Assembly (NCBI GenBank): GCA_902826455.1
Contig: CADEEV010000036.1
Location: forward strand, 1-45,768
Origin: an uncultured Acidobacteriota bacterium
GTDB taxonomy: Bacteria > Acidobacteriota > Vicinamibacteria > Fen-336
Length of the DNA stretch: 45,768 nt
Direction: 5' to 3'
The notes beneath the pieces are model-generated. The model searched no databases. It worked only from the letters and a program-made list of their open reading frames with translations, and was not told the origin of the DNA. Below are positions 16,869-25,761 of the stretch, piece after piece (the stretch's first letter is position 1; each line of letters opens with the position of its first letter). The position numbers and the translations under genes are program-made.

Positions 16869-18590
16869 ATGCGCGTCGCCCTCGTCCATGCCGTCGACAA
16901 CCGCATCGCCGACACCCAGATGTTCGGCATCCACTTCATGCCCGTGTGGGCCTACACCCTGGCCGCGCACCTCGAGGACGTCCCGGGCCTCGAGATCGAG
17001 CTCCACGACCTGCGGCTCGATCCGATGCCGGCGAGCGGGCCCGTGGCCGACGTGTACCTCTTCACCGGGATCAACCAGGACTGCGACGCGATCCTCGAGA
17101 CCGCGCGCGCGGTCCGGGCCCGTGCCCCCCGGGCGCTCCTGGTGATCGGCGGCCCGATCTGCTGGTCCTACGAGATGGCGGGACGCCTCGGCAAGCTCGA
17201 CGCCTTCGACCACGTGTTCATCGGCGATGGCGAGGAGACGCTGCCCGCCTTCCTGCGCGGCCTCCAGCACGGGCAGGTGGCTCCCCGCATCGTGAAGGCC
17301 GCGGAGCGCTTCGATCTCGGCAAGGCCAGGCCCATGAACGACCGCCTGCTGCGCGAGACCTCGGCGCGCTACTACGGCGGCGTGCTCGAGGTGTCGCGGG
17401 GCTGTCCCTTCCTCTGCGAGTTCTGCGACATCCGCGTCCAGCCCGACAACAACCGCTCCCACGTGAAGCCGGTCGAGCTCGTGATCCAGGAGGTGGACCG
17501 CTTCTGGGAGCTCGGCATCCGCCAGACCCTCTTCGCGTGCGACCACTTCGCCGGGGATCCGCACTGGGCCGAGGCGGTCTGCGACCGGCTCATCGAGTGG
17601 AAGGCGCGCACGGGCCGCAGCATGAGCCTCTACACCTGGCTCACGATCGACCTCGCTCACCATCCGCGCCTGCTCCAGAAGCTGCGCGCCGCCGGCTTCG
17701 ACATGTTCTTCATCGGCGTCGAGAGCTTCAACCGCTCGTCGCTCCTCGAGACGGCGAAGGTGCAGAACACCACCCTCGACCTGGTGCAGGCCCTGCGCCG
17801 CATCCAGTCCTACGGCTTCATCGTGGTGGCCGGCCTGATCATGGGCTTCGACACCGACACCGAGGACATCGTCGACATCACGCTCGCCGGGATCCGCGAG
17901 GCCGGCCTCATCTCGGGCGATCCGTCGCTGCTGACGGCCTTGCCCGGCACGCCGCTCTATCAGCGCATGCGGCTCTCGGGGCGCCTGCGCGACGCGAAGC
18001 TCGGCCTGGGCGGCTTCAAGTACCAGACGAACATCCGCTACCTGCGCGCGACGCGTGGCATCCGCGAGGACTTCAAGCGCTTCGTGCGCGACTTCAACGC
18101 GCCGGACTACCAGCTCGCCCGATTGGCGGCGTTCCTCGATAACATCGGCGCCAGCGGGAGCTATGCGCCGCCGGCGAGCGCCACGGGCTACGCGAACCTG
18201 GGCCGCCTCCTCGCGATGACCGCGCGCAAGCCGCTCTACCTGGTGCTCCTCGCGCTGCGCCTGGTGCGGCTCGTCGGTCACCCGCTGCGCCTCGTGGCGA
18301 TCCTGCGCGCCGCGGCCCTCGTCGCGCGGCGCTCGACGCCGCAGCGTCCGCTGTGGTTCTACTTCAAGTTCTGGCTCTTCAACTGGAGCAACTCGATCGT
18401 CAAGTACTCGGGGCTGTCCGACGCGGACTTCGACATCGAGTCGGTGGCGGCGGACTTCGCGATGGAGTCGGTGCTGCCGGCCGGCTACGAGACGCCGACC
18501 GGCGACGAGGCCACGAGCAAGGTCGAGGCCCAGCGGCGCCTCACGTCGCGCAGCCTGAAGGCCCTCATCACCTCGCGTCGGGCCAGCTAG
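16869..18590 (+). CDS. B12-binding-domain radical SAM protein
   Basis: A 573-residue protein with an N-terminal Rossmann-like, cobalamin-binding-type domain (residues 1-150, ending VIGGPICWSYEMA and FIGDGEETLPAFLRG). It lacks the DxHxxG cobalamin-ligand motif, as many B12-type radical SAM enzymes do. The radical SAM barrel follows, with the 4Fe-4S ligands in SRGCPFLCEFCDIR (CxxxCxxC), then FFIGVESFN and LTALPGTPLYQRM. The last 150 residues are basic and hydrophobic (YLVLLALRLVRLVGHPLRLV), suggesting membrane contact and a hydrophobic substrate such as a lipid. Possible reactions are methylation or other C-H modification. ATG 16869 is preferred because similarity-like sequence begins there; ATG 16824, overlapping the previous stop, would add 15 residues. 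Confidence 0.85.
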   Translation: MRVALVHAVDNRIADTQMFGIHFMPVWAYTLAAHLEDVPGLEIELHDLRLDPMPASGPVADVYLFTGINQDCDAILETARAVRARAPRALLVIGGPICWSYEMAGRLGKLDAFDHVFIGDGEETLPAFLRGLQHGQVAPRIVKAAERFDLGKARPMNDRLLRETSARYYGGVLEVSRGCPFLCEFCDIRVQPDNNRSHVKPVELVIQEVDRFWELGIRQTLFACDHFAGDPHWAEAVCDRLIEWKARTGRSMSLYTWLTIDLAHHPRLLQKLRAAGFDMFFIGVESFNRSSLLETAKVQNTTLDLVQALRRIQSYGFIVVAGLIMGFDTDTEDIVDITLAGIREAGLISGDPSLLTALPGTPLYQRMRLSGRLRDAKLGLGGFKYQTNIRYLRATRGIREDFKRFVRDFNAPDYQLARLAAFLDNIGASGSYAPPASATGYANLGRLLAMTARKPLYLVLLALRLVRLVGHPLRLVAILRAAALVARRSTPQRPLWFYFKFWLFNWSNSIVKYSGLSDADFDIESVAADFAMESVLPAGYETPTGDEATSKVEAQRRLTSRSLKALITSRRAS

Positions 18591-20628
18591 GGAGAGCGTA
18601 GAGCTCGTTTCCCCACAGCGCCGCCAGGCGCTGGCCGTGCTCCCCGAGCCAGGCACGGAACGCCGGGAGCTCGGGCTCCGCGGCGAGGATCACGTGGGTG
18701 ATGCGCTCCTCGCGGAGCAGCGCCTCGACCTCCTCGGGCGTCTCCGCGCCGAGCCGGGCGACCACGGAAGGGTTGTGCCAGTTGCCGTACACGGGAACGC
18801 CCTCGAGGTACGCGCCATAGGGCTCGGTCAGGTACAGCACCCGCGACGCGCGGCCGCTCGTCGCGTTCACCACCTCGTTCAGGCGCCGGTACGGCGCCTC
18901 GACGGCGATGAACCAGTCGCGCTCGGTCTTCGAGAACACGGTGTCCACGGGGAAGTTGCGCATCAGGTAGAACCCGGTCGGGAGGAAGGCCAGGTTCGCC
19001 GCGAAGGCGAGGGCCAGCGCGGCCAGGGCAGGCACGCGCAGGCGGGGGATCGCCACCAGCGCCCCCAGCGCCTCGGCCTCCACCAGCGCCGCGATCCAGA
19101 GGAACGGGTAGAGATAGCGGATGTACTGGGTCCCGCACACGAACGCGACGAGCGTCGCGGTCGTCGCGACGAGACCGAGGCGGGCGGCACGCGGCCAGCG
19201 GACGAGAGCCGCCAGCAGGCCCAGCGGCAGCAGCAGCAGGTGGTGGAAGCCGAAGGCGCCGTCGTAGAGCTCGCCGTAGACGGAGGACTGGAACGTCATC
19301 CGGTACAGCAGGTCGGGGCCGGCGTGCTCGATCCAGCGCGTGTCGACGAAGCGGTCGCCGAAGTAGGGCGAGCGGAACACGTCGTTGAAGAACGGGAACA
19401 ACGGGTTGCCCGTGACCGCGTAGGCATAGGCGTACGGCCCTGCCCCGACCAGCAGGAACAGCCCGAGGGCGAGCAGCGCGAGCCGTGCGCGATGCCGCGC
19501 CGAGCCGGGCGCGCGGGCGACGTTCCAGCCCTGCGCGACCAGCAGGGGCAGCGCGCACACGGCGAGCGACTTGGTCAGGAAGGCGCCGCCGACGCACAGG
19601 GCGGCGGCGGCCACGTCGGCCGTCCGGGCGCGTCGCCAGGTCCGGAGGGTCACGAGGGTCGCCGCCAGGAGGAACGCGGTGAGGAGGTTCTCCACCCACA
19701 AAGAGAACGACTCCTGGAAGGCGATCGGCGCCGCGGCGCAGGCGGCCACGAGCAGCGTCGCCAGGCCCTCGCCGAGCCGGCGCCGCACCTGCTGCCGCAC
19801 CAGGAGCGCGACCACGACCAGCAGTCCGAAGTTGCACAGGCGGGCGGCGCCTTCGCCGCCCAGCAGGTTGGCCGTGGTGTAGAGCCAGTCGGCGCCCATC
19901 GGCACCACGGCCCACACGAAGCCCCGGAAGTCGAAGCCCCAGAGGCCGTGGGAGGCCACCTGCTGCGGAACCATCAGGTGCACCGCCAGGGCGTCGCTGC
20001 CGGCCTCGGGCACCGCCGCCATCGCGGAGTGCAGGCCCAGGACCACGAGGAGCGCGACCTGGGCGTAGGCCGCCGACCGGGGCGCCGGCTCCTCGCCGGC
20101 GAAGCGGCCCAGACGAGCCGCGGCCTCGCGAAGGCCCGCGCGCCCGGCCCAGAGACACAGGCCAAGGAGTCCGAGGTGGAGGGCCGGCGTGTTGACCGGG
20201 AAGTGGGCCAGGAGCTGGACGACGGCCACGATCACGGCGAGGCCCAGGACGAGGCGCAGCAGCGCCACCTCCAGGAACGGCCCCTCGCCGAAGGCGGCCC
20301 GTCGCGAGAGGCGGAAGCCCAGGGCGAGCGCCGCGCTCGCGACCAGGGCGGTCGCCGCCGTCGCTGCCAGGCCGTGGGCCACCACGAGCCACGCGCCGGC
20401 CAGCGCGACGAGGGGCGCACGCGTGCGCGGAAGCCGCGCGGCGACGAGGGCGCTCGCGAGGCTCGCGAGGAGAAAGGCCGCGCATTGACGGACGCCCTTC
20501 GGCGACCACGCGGCCAGAAGGCCGTCCTCGATCACGCGGCTGCCGGCGAAGCCGTAGACGAGGACCACGAGGCTCGCGAGGAAAAGCGTGGCGACGGCGG
20601 CGTCCGCCCAGGCCCGCGTCGCCCTCAC
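18568..20628 (-). CDS. GT39-like membrane glycosyltransferase (GT-C fold)
   Basis: The 686-residue protein has about twelve to fourteen membrane helices and a C-terminal soluble tail. The periplasmic motif PEAGSDALAVHLMVPQQVA matches the D-A-x-x-Y/V-H-L pattern of PMT/GT39-type enzymes, which transfer sugars from polyprenyl phosphate. FVCGTQYIRYLYPFLWIAALVEAEALG is the late helix pair typical of this group, and the tail (RVLYLTEPYGAYLEG...ITHVILAAEPE) resembles the small domain often found at the end. Its GTG start at 20628 overlaps the TGA of the GT2-GtrA gene, which would supply its lipid-linked donor. The last 23 bases overlap the convergent radical SAM gene. Confidence 0.83.
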   Translation of the reverse strand: MRATRAWADAAVATLFLASLVVLVYGFAGSRVIEDGLLAAWSPKGVRQCAAFLLASLASALVAARLPRTRAPLVALAGAWLVVAHGLAATAATALVASAALALGFRLSRRAAFGEGPFLEVALLRLVLGLAVIVAVVQLLAHFPVNTPALHLGLLGLCLWAGRAGLREAAARLGRFAGEEPAPRSAAYAQVALLVVLGLHSAMAAVPEAGSDALAVHLMVPQQVASHGLWGFDFRGFVWAVVPMGADWLYTTANLLGGEGAARLCNFGLLVVVALLVRQQVRRRLGEGLATLLVAACAAAPIAFQESFSLWVENLLTAFLLAATLVTLRTWRRARTADVAAAALCVGGAFLTKSLAVCALPLLVAQGWNVARAPGSARHRARLALLALGLFLLVGAGPYAYAYAVTGNPLFPFFNDVFRSPYFGDRFVDTRWIEHAGPDLLYRMTFQSSVYGELYDGAFGFHHLLLLPLGLLAALVRWPRAARLGLVATTATLVAFVCGTQYIRYLYPFLWIAALVEAEALGALVAIPRLRVPALAALALAFAANLAFLPTGFYLMRNFPVDTVFSKTERDWFIAVEAPYRRLNEVVNATSGRASRVLYLTEPYGAYLEGVPVYGNWHNPSVVARLGAETPEEVEALLREERITHVILAAEPELPAFRAWLGEHGQRLAALWGNELYALPSWPDAR

Positions 20629-21677
20629 CTTCGGGATACCGGCGGACGGGCCGAGCCCGCGGGCGGGAATACGAGGGTCCGCTGCAGAGCGAAGTTCCCG
20701 AAGAAGATCGCGGACTCGGCGAGGATCTTCGCGCCCAGCACGCCCATGCCCGCGGCGACGAGGGCGCGGATCAGCCCGTAGCTCAGCGCGCCCGAGGCCA
20801 GCAGCAGGGCGACGTAGCGCGCGAGCGTGCTACGCCCGGGCTCCCGGGAGAAGAAGACGCGGTTGCGGTTCAGCCAGAAGTTCACCGAGGCTCCGCCCGC
20901 GCGGCCCACGATCTGGGCCGCGAGGATGTTCGTGGTCGCGGCGTACGCGAGCACGAACGCCACGTTGTCCACGACCGCCGACACCAGGGACGACACCAGG
21001 TACCGGAGCAGGACGTAGTAGATGAGCAGCGAGTCGCGGATCGGGTCGAAGTGGGAGCTGCGGTTGCCGTCGAGGTAGATCGTCCGGATCGTCACCTCCG
21101 ACACCGGCAGGCCGCGCCGGGCGCACGTGACGAGCATGTCCATCTCGTAGTCGTAGCCGTCGTTGGGCAGCTCGAGGAACTCGCCCAGCCGGGACATGGG
21201 GATCGCGCGCAGCCCGGTCTGGGTGTCGCTGAGCCGCAGGCCCGTGACGAGGCGCAGGGCGTGACGCGTGAGGGCGTTGCCGAAGCGGCTGCGGAGCGGA
21301 GCCGAGGCGCCCACCGCACGCGCCCCGAGCTGGATCGAGCCGGTGCGGGCCATCGCCTCGCCCACGAGCACCACGTCGTCCGCGGCGTGCTGGCCGTCGG
21401 CGTCGGCCGTCACGACACCGGCCAGGTCGGGGTACGCCGTCGCGACGTGGGCGAACCCCGTCTTCAGGGCGGCCCCCTTGCCGCGATTCGAGGCGTGCCG
21501 CACCACGTGCACCTTCGGGAGCGCGGCGACCTCCGCGAAGCGTCCGGCGAAGTCGGGAGAGCTGCCGTCGTCCACGACGACGATGCGCGCCACCGGTGGC
21601 GCGTCACCCAGGGCGCGCGCGAGGGCGACGAGGGACGGTGGCGGCTGGTAGGCCGGGATCAGCACCGCCACGGGCAT
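20625..21677 (-). CDS. GT2-GtrA fusion: polyprenyl-phosphate glycosyltransferase with flippase-like domain
   Basis: The 350-residue protein joins two functions usually on separate genes. Residues 1-220 are a DPM1/GtrB-like GT2 domain (VAVLIPAYQPP, IVVVDDGSS, VVTADADGQH, SDTQTGLRAIPM), which makes polyprenyl-phosphate sugar on the cytoplasmic face. Residues about 225-350 are a GtrA-like four-helix domain (RYLVSSLVSAVVDNVAFVLAY, GGASVNFWLNRNRVF), which is thought to flip that lipid. The next gene, overlapping by GTGA, is a GT-C transferase, completing the donor-flip-transfer set. ATG 21677 is chosen: a TATGGT -10 box ends eight bases upstream and the enzyme's first strand begins directly after it. 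Confidence 0.92.
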   Translation of the reverse strand: MPVAVLIPAYQPPPSLVALARALGDAPPVARIVVVDDGSSPDFAGRFAEVAALPKVHVVRHASNRGKGAALKTGFAHVATAYPDLAGVVTADADGQHAADDVVLVGEAMARTGSIQLGARAVGASAPLRSRFGNALTRHALRLVTGLRLSDTQTGLRAIPMSRLGEFLELPNDGYDYEMDMLVTCARRGLPVSEVTIRTIYLDGNRSSHFDPIRDSLLIYYVLLRYLVSSLVSAVVDNVAFVLAYAATTNILAAQIVGRAGGASVNFWLNRNRVFFSREPGRSTLARYVALLLASGALSYGLIRALVAAGMGVLGAKILAESAIFFGNFALQRTLVFPPAGSARPPVSRR

Positions 21678-21685
21678 CGGCGAGG

Positions 21686-21691
21686 ACCATA
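21686..21691 (-). promoter_or_regulatory. -10 box for the leaderless GT2-GtrA gene
   Basis: TATGGT on the minus strand lies eight bases before ATG 21677 in the 25-bp gap after the upstream gene. It suggests an independent, leaderless transcript for the last two genes of this strand. Confidence 0.4.
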
Positions 21692-21702
21692 GCACACCGC
21701 CT

Positions 21703-23205
21703 TCACGGCTCCCGGAAGAGAGGCCGGGTTCCGTGGTCGATCGCGACCAGCCGCATGCGGTCGTCGAAGAAGGCGTAGTACGCGGCCGCCTCGCGCCCGG
21801 GCTTCGCGTCGAGCTCGCTGCGGGTCAGGTTGCGGAAGCGGGCTTCGAAGCTCGCGTCCGGGGTGAACTGCCCGTAGATGTACTGGTAGATGTCGCGGGC
21901 CTGGGGCTCGCCAAGGAACATGTAGGCGTCGTAGCGGCTGTCGGCGCTCACGAGGTAGATGGGCTCGTCTCCGGCCACCGGGATGCTGCGGGCGAAGGCC
22001 GGGAAGCCGGCCATGAACGCGACGGAGCGCTCCCGGATCGCCTGGTACTCGGAGTAGCTCCTCACCGAGTGGTGCAGCAGCAGCAGGCCGGTGGCGATGC
22101 TCGCCGCGGCCACGATGGCGCGTCGCCAGGACCGGACGGGCTGCGACTCGAAAGCGAGGGCCAGGCCCGCCGCCACCAGCAGGTGGAAGTACGCCGCTGG
22201 CACGACCATGTGGAACCCCGACGGGTACTGGAGCCGGAGCACGATCGCCGTCGACACCGCCCAGCCGAACGCGGCCCACAACACGACCCCGGCGAGCCGC
22301 GCCGTCCGGCCGGGCAACGGCCGGCTCCAGGCGGCCACGCGCGCCGCGATCGCGGCCGCGACGGCGGCGGCCGGGAGCAGCGCCCATGGCGTGAAGGCCG
22401 GCTCGTTGATCAAGAAGCCCAGGTACAACCGCAGGTTGTCGATCGGGTCGCCGGTCGTGACGTGGATCTTCCAGGGCAGGTCGTCCTGGAACGCCACGAA
22501 GTAGCGCGCGTTCTGGTAGGCCGCGTAGAGGGTCGGAAGGATCAGCAGGGGCGCCGTCTCGCGCAGCCAGCGCCTCCAGGGCCCGTCTCCCGTGGCGATG
22601 CCGGACAGCAGCAGGCAGGGCACGAGACCCCACGCCGCTTCCTTCGAGTTGTACGCGAGCATCGTGAGCGCGCCGATCGCGAGGTTCGCGGCCACGATCC
22701 TGCCCAGGCCGGGCCGCGGAGCACGGAACGCGAGCGCCGCGTGGAGGGCGAGCAGGGAGAACAGCACGGCCGCCTTGTCGTGGTGGGTGGCCTGCCACGA
22801 CGCGGCGTCGAGAACGGGCCGGCTGAACATCCAGAGCAGCGCGGCCAGGCACGCGAAGGCCGGGGAGGCGACGAGGCGCCGCACCAGCAGGTAGAGCAGC
22901 AGGTCGCTCGCCACCAGGAAGCCGATCGGGATCGCGTTCAGGCAGTGGATGTCGAGGCCGCAGGTGGCGGCGGTGAGCTGCACGGTGAAGAGGGAGACGT
23001 CGCGCGAGAACGGGATCTCGCGGAAGAACAGGTGAAAGAGCAGCTCCCGGACGCTGCGCCAGGCGAAGGGATAGGCCAGCCAGTTGCGGTACTCGATGAG
23101 CGGGAACGTCTCGAGCCAGTTCCTCGCGTAGAACCAGGCGCCCGCGAGGACCGGGAGGGCGGCGCTCCCGATCTCCGTCGCGATCGACTTGCGGGACGCC
23201 GCCAC
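21703..23205 (-). CDS. Polytopic membrane protein, GT-C-like, of unknown function
   Basis: The 500-residue protein has about eleven hydrophobic helices over residues 10-375 and a hydrophilic C-terminus of about 110 residues (IYLVSADSRYDAYMFLG...). The early extracytoplasmic loop contains RNWLAYPFAWRSVRELLFHLFFREIPF and later ASWQATHHDKAAVLFS, which resemble loops of GT-C or glycan-polymerase membrane proteins, but no family signature is certain. It starts at GTG 23205, nine bases after the MBOAT stop, with TAGGAG (overlapping that stop) as ribosome-binding site. Position after the MBOAT and AlgX-like genes suggests it acts on the same glycan. Confidence 0.68.
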   Translation of the reverse strand: MAASRKSIATEIGSAALPVLAGAWFYARNWLETFPLIEYRNWLAYPFAWRSVRELLFHLFFREIPFSRDVSLFTVQLTAATCGLDIHCLNAIPIGFLVASDLLLYLLVRRLVASPAFACLAALLWMFSRPVLDAASWQATHHDKAAVLFSLLALHAALAFRAPRPGLGRIVAANLAIGALTMLAYNSKEAAWGLVPCLLLSGIATGDGPWRRWLRETAPLLILPTLYAAYQNARYFVAFQDDLPWKIHVTTGDPIDNLRLYLGFLINEPAFTPWALLPAAAVAAAIAARVAAWSRPLPGRTARLAGVVLWAAFGWAVSTAIVLRLQYPSGFHMVVPAAYFHLLVAAGLALAFESQPVRSWRRAIVAAASIATGLLLLHHSVRSYSEYQAIRERSVAFMAGFPAFARSIPVAGDEPIYLVSADSRYDAYMFLGEPQARDIYQYIYGQFTPDASFEARFRNLTRSELDAKPGREAAAYYAFFDDRMRLVAIDHGTRPLFREP

Positions 23206-23214
23206 GGATCGCTC

Positions 23215-24609
23215 CTAGAACTGGAAGTACACGAAGGGAATCGCCTGCTCGGTCACGCCGAAGATCTCGAGACACAGGAAGAGGCCGACGAGAACCGCGG
23301 CGTAGGCCCACGACGGCCCCTCGGCCACGCGCTCGAACCAGCCCGGCCGCTCCTCGAGCAGGGCCAGAACGAGCGCCAGCCCCGCCAGGCCGAGGTGCCA
23401 CGCCTCGAGCGTCGCCTCGCCGCCGCCCCCCGCGAACATCTGCAGCAGGACCAGCCACGCGTCGGACAGCGTCACGCTGCGGAAGAACACCCAGCCCACG
23501 AGCACGAGCACGAAGGTCGCCACGGCCTGGAGCGGATAGAGGGGGCCGCGGCGCTCGTCGACGACGGCCGCGCGGCCCCGTGCCGCGCGCTCGAGGCTCA
23601 GGAGCGCGCCGTGATAGCCGCCCCACAGCACGAAGTTCCAGCTCGCGCCGTGCCACAGGCCGCCCAGCAGCATCGTCAGCAACAGGTTGCGGTAGGTCCG
23701 CAGCCGGCCCCCGCGATTGCCGCCCAGAGGCACGTAGAGGTAGTCCCGCAACCAGGACGACAACGAGATGTGCCAGCGCCGCCAGAACTCCGTGACGCTC
23801 GCCGCGAGGTACGGCCGCCGGAAGTTGACTGGGAAGTGGAAGCCGAAGAGCGCCGCCATGCCGATGGCCATGTCGGTGTACCCGGAGAAGTCGAAGTAGA
23901 TCTGCATCGAGAACGCGAAGGCGCCGCTCCACGCGGCGGCCATCCCGGGATGGCCGGCCACGTCGCCGAAGTAGCCGTCGGCCACGATCGCGAACGGATC
24001 CGCGAGCGCCATCTTCTTGGTGAGCCCCAGGAAGAGCAGCAAGAGCCCGCGCGCGACCTCGGCCGTCGTGGGGCGGCGCCAGCCCAGCAGGTCGCGGAAA
24101 AAGTCGCGGGCCCGCACGATCGGGCCGGCCACGAGCTGCGGGAAGAAGCAGATGAAGAGGGCGTAGTCGCCGAGGTTGCGGATCGCCCGTTGCTCGCCCC
24201 GGTACACGTCGGCGACGTAGGACAGGCTCTGGAACGTGTGGAAGCTGATGCCGAGGGGGAGCACGATGTCGAGGTGCAGCGACGCCGGCTCGCGCCCTCC
24301 GAGGAAAGCAAGGTTCCCGAGCAGGAAGTTCGTGTACTTGAAGAAGGCCAGGAAGCCGAGGTTCGCGGCGAGGCTCAGCAAGAGCACGGCCTTGCGGCGC
24401 TGCGGCCGCACGCTCTCGAGCCAGAGGCCGGCGCTGTAGTCCACCAGGGTGAGGATCAGCAGCAGCGGGACGAAGCGCGGGTTCCAGCTCGCGTAGAACG
24501 CGTAGCTCGCCACGAGCAGCACGTACCTCCGGTGGCGCGGCGGGCAGAGATAGAAGAGCGCCAGGACGACCGGCAGGAAGACGAAGAAGCGGGCCGTGTT
24601 GAAGAGCAT
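23215..24609 (-). CDS. MBOAT-family O-acyltransferase (AlgI-like)
   Basis: The 464-residue inner-membrane protein has about twelve helices and clear membrane-bound O-acyltransferase signatures: FFPQLVAGPIVR, IYFDFSGYTDMAIGMA, FWRRWHISLSSWLRDYLYVPLGGNR and the invariant catalytic histidine in GGLWHGASWNF (His320). AlgI and DltB relatives move acetyl or acyl groups across the inner membrane to a periplasmic acceptor protein. The gene immediately upstream encodes an AlgX/AlgJ-like SGNH protein, overlapping by TGATG, so the pair is expected to O-acetylate an extracellular polysaccharide. Length and motif order agree with the family. Confidence 0.95.
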   Translation of the reverse strand: MLFNTARFFVFLPVVLALFYLCPPRHRRYVLLVASYAFYASWNPRFVPLLLILTLVDYSAGLWLESVRPQRRKAVLLLSLAANLGFLAFFKYTNFLLGNLAFLGGREPASLHLDIVLPLGISFHTFQSLSYVADVYRGEQRAIRNLGDYALFICFFPQLVAGPIVRARDFFRDLLGWRRPTTAEVARGLLLLFLGLTKKMALADPFAIVADGYFGDVAGHPGMAAAWSGAFAFSMQIYFDFSGYTDMAIGMAALFGFHFPVNFRRPYLAASVTEFWRRWHISLSSWLRDYLYVPLGGNRGGRLRTYRNLLLTMLLGGLWHGASWNFVLWGGYHGALLSLERAARGRAAVVDERRGPLYPLQAVATFVLVLVGWVFFRSVTLSDAWLVLLQMFAGGGGEATLEAWHLGLAGLALVLALLEERPGWFERVAEGPSWAYAAVLVGLFLCLEIFGVTEQAIPFVYFQF

Positions 24610-25721
24610 CAGGGCCGCGGGGCGCCGAGGAGCGACGCCACCACCTCCACGACACGGGGCGAGAAGCGGGCGATGCCCTCGCGGTTCAGGTGCGCGCCGT
24701 CCTTGAAGAGCTCGGGATGCTCGAGGAAGTCGAAGGCGTGGGGATCGGCGAGGGCGACGCCGGGACGGGTCGCGAGGTCGCGGATCGACGAAGGGGCTGG
24801 TACCGCGGGATCCACGGATGGCCGCGGGATCGGCCCGCGCGCCAGCCTCAGGAACAGGATGCGGGTCGTGGAGCCGCGGTAGTGCTCCGCGATGCGGCCG
24901 AACCAGAGGCGCTGGAAGCGCGCCACGCGCTCGTCCACGTGCTGGGGCTCGAGGTGGGCGTTCACGGTGCCGAGCTGGTCGGAGCTCATGCCTGGCGGGA
25001 ACGTGGCGGTGTTCGTGGCCCAGTCGATCTGGAGCCCGACCATGGTCGTCTCGGTCTCCTCGAAGTCGTAGGTCCAGCCCTCGAACCCCGTGCGGCACAG
25101 GGCCACGTAGTTGAGCCGGCGCGGCGGGTTGCGCAGGAAGGCCCGCACGTCCCGCGCCAGCACGAAGCCCTTGAAGAGGCCGCCGCGGAGCGCCCGGAAG
25201 CGGAGGGTCGCGTCGGTATGGGACATCGCGAAGTCCACGACGTCCGTGAAGCGCAGGCGGCCGACCACGTAGTGCAGCGTCCGCTCGTCGTTGGCGTTGT
25301 CGAAGGAGTCGCCCAGGTCGTCGTAGTCGGAGACCCCGAACACCACGGCGCGGTAGCGATCGGCGCGGGGATCGAGGTCCCGCAGCATGTAGTACCAGGC
25401 CCGGGCGTCGGTGCCGGCGACGCCGGCGCTGCGGAACACCAGGCCCGTGCGCGGCGTGAAGGCATTGCACAGCTTCGGCGAGAGGGCGAAACGTGAGTCG
25501 CCCAGGGTGACGACGAGCCCGGCGGGCGTCCGCTCCTGGGCCTCCTGCTCGCGCCGGAGGATCATCTCGAAGAGCCCGGTGGTGGAATCGGGCTCGAGGG
25601 GATAGAGGCCGCTGCGGAAGACCGCCGCGTCGATCCCGAAGCTCGCCAGGAGCGCTGCGAGGCAGGTCGCCGCCAGCCGGGCCGGGCTCCGGGCGACGCC
25701 GAGCACCTGGGCGGGGGGCAT
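24609..25721 (-). CDS. AlgJ/AlgX-like SGNH O-acetyltransferase, membrane-anchored
   Basis: The 370-residue protein has one N-terminal membrane segment (about 12-30, ARLAATCLAALLASFGIDAAVF) and a periplasmic SGNH-hydrolase-like domain. Block I is LGDSRFAL (nucleophile Ser76 in GDS) and block V is D341-G-A-H344, completing the Ser-His-Asp set expected for acetyl transfer. VFGVSDYDDLGDSFDNAND lies between. It should receive acetyl groups from the MBOAT gene product encoded next. The start is ATG 25721, with a TACCAT -10 box (25740-25735) 13 bases upstream. A longer frame reading MSGGLFHATIRPRD from 25763 would put the coding region across both divergent promoters and is disfavoured. Confidence 0.85.
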   Translation of the reverse strand: MPPAQVLGVARSPARLAATCLAALLASFGIDAAVFRSGLYPLEPDSTTGLFEMILRREQEAQERTPAGLVVTLGDSRFALSPKLCNAFTPRTGLVFRSAGVAGTDARAWYYMLRDLDPRADRYRAVVFGVSDYDDLGDSFDNANDERTLHYVVGRLRFTDVVDFAMSHTDATLRFRALRGGLFKGFVLARDVRAFLRNPPRRLNYVALCRTGFEGWTYDFEETETTMVGLQIDWATNTATFPPGMSSDQLGTVNAHLEPQHVDERVARFQRLWFGRIAEHYRGSTTRILFLRLARGPIPRPSVDPAVPAPSSIRDLATRPGVALADPHAFDFLEHPELFKDGAHLNREGIARFSPRVVEVVASLLGAPRP

Positions 25722-25734
25722 GTCTCGCGGGCGA

Positions 25735-25752
25735 ATGGTAGCGTGAAATAAT
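25735..25752. promoter_or_regulatory. Divergent -10 boxes between the AlgX-like and GT2-GT4 operons
   Basis: Minus strand TACCAT (25740-25735) serves the AlgX/MBOAT operon. Plus strand AATAAT (25747-25752), nine bases before ATG 25762, serves the 25762-33456 operon, again with almost no leader. Confidence 0.45.
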
Positions 25753-25761
25753 CCTCCGCTC

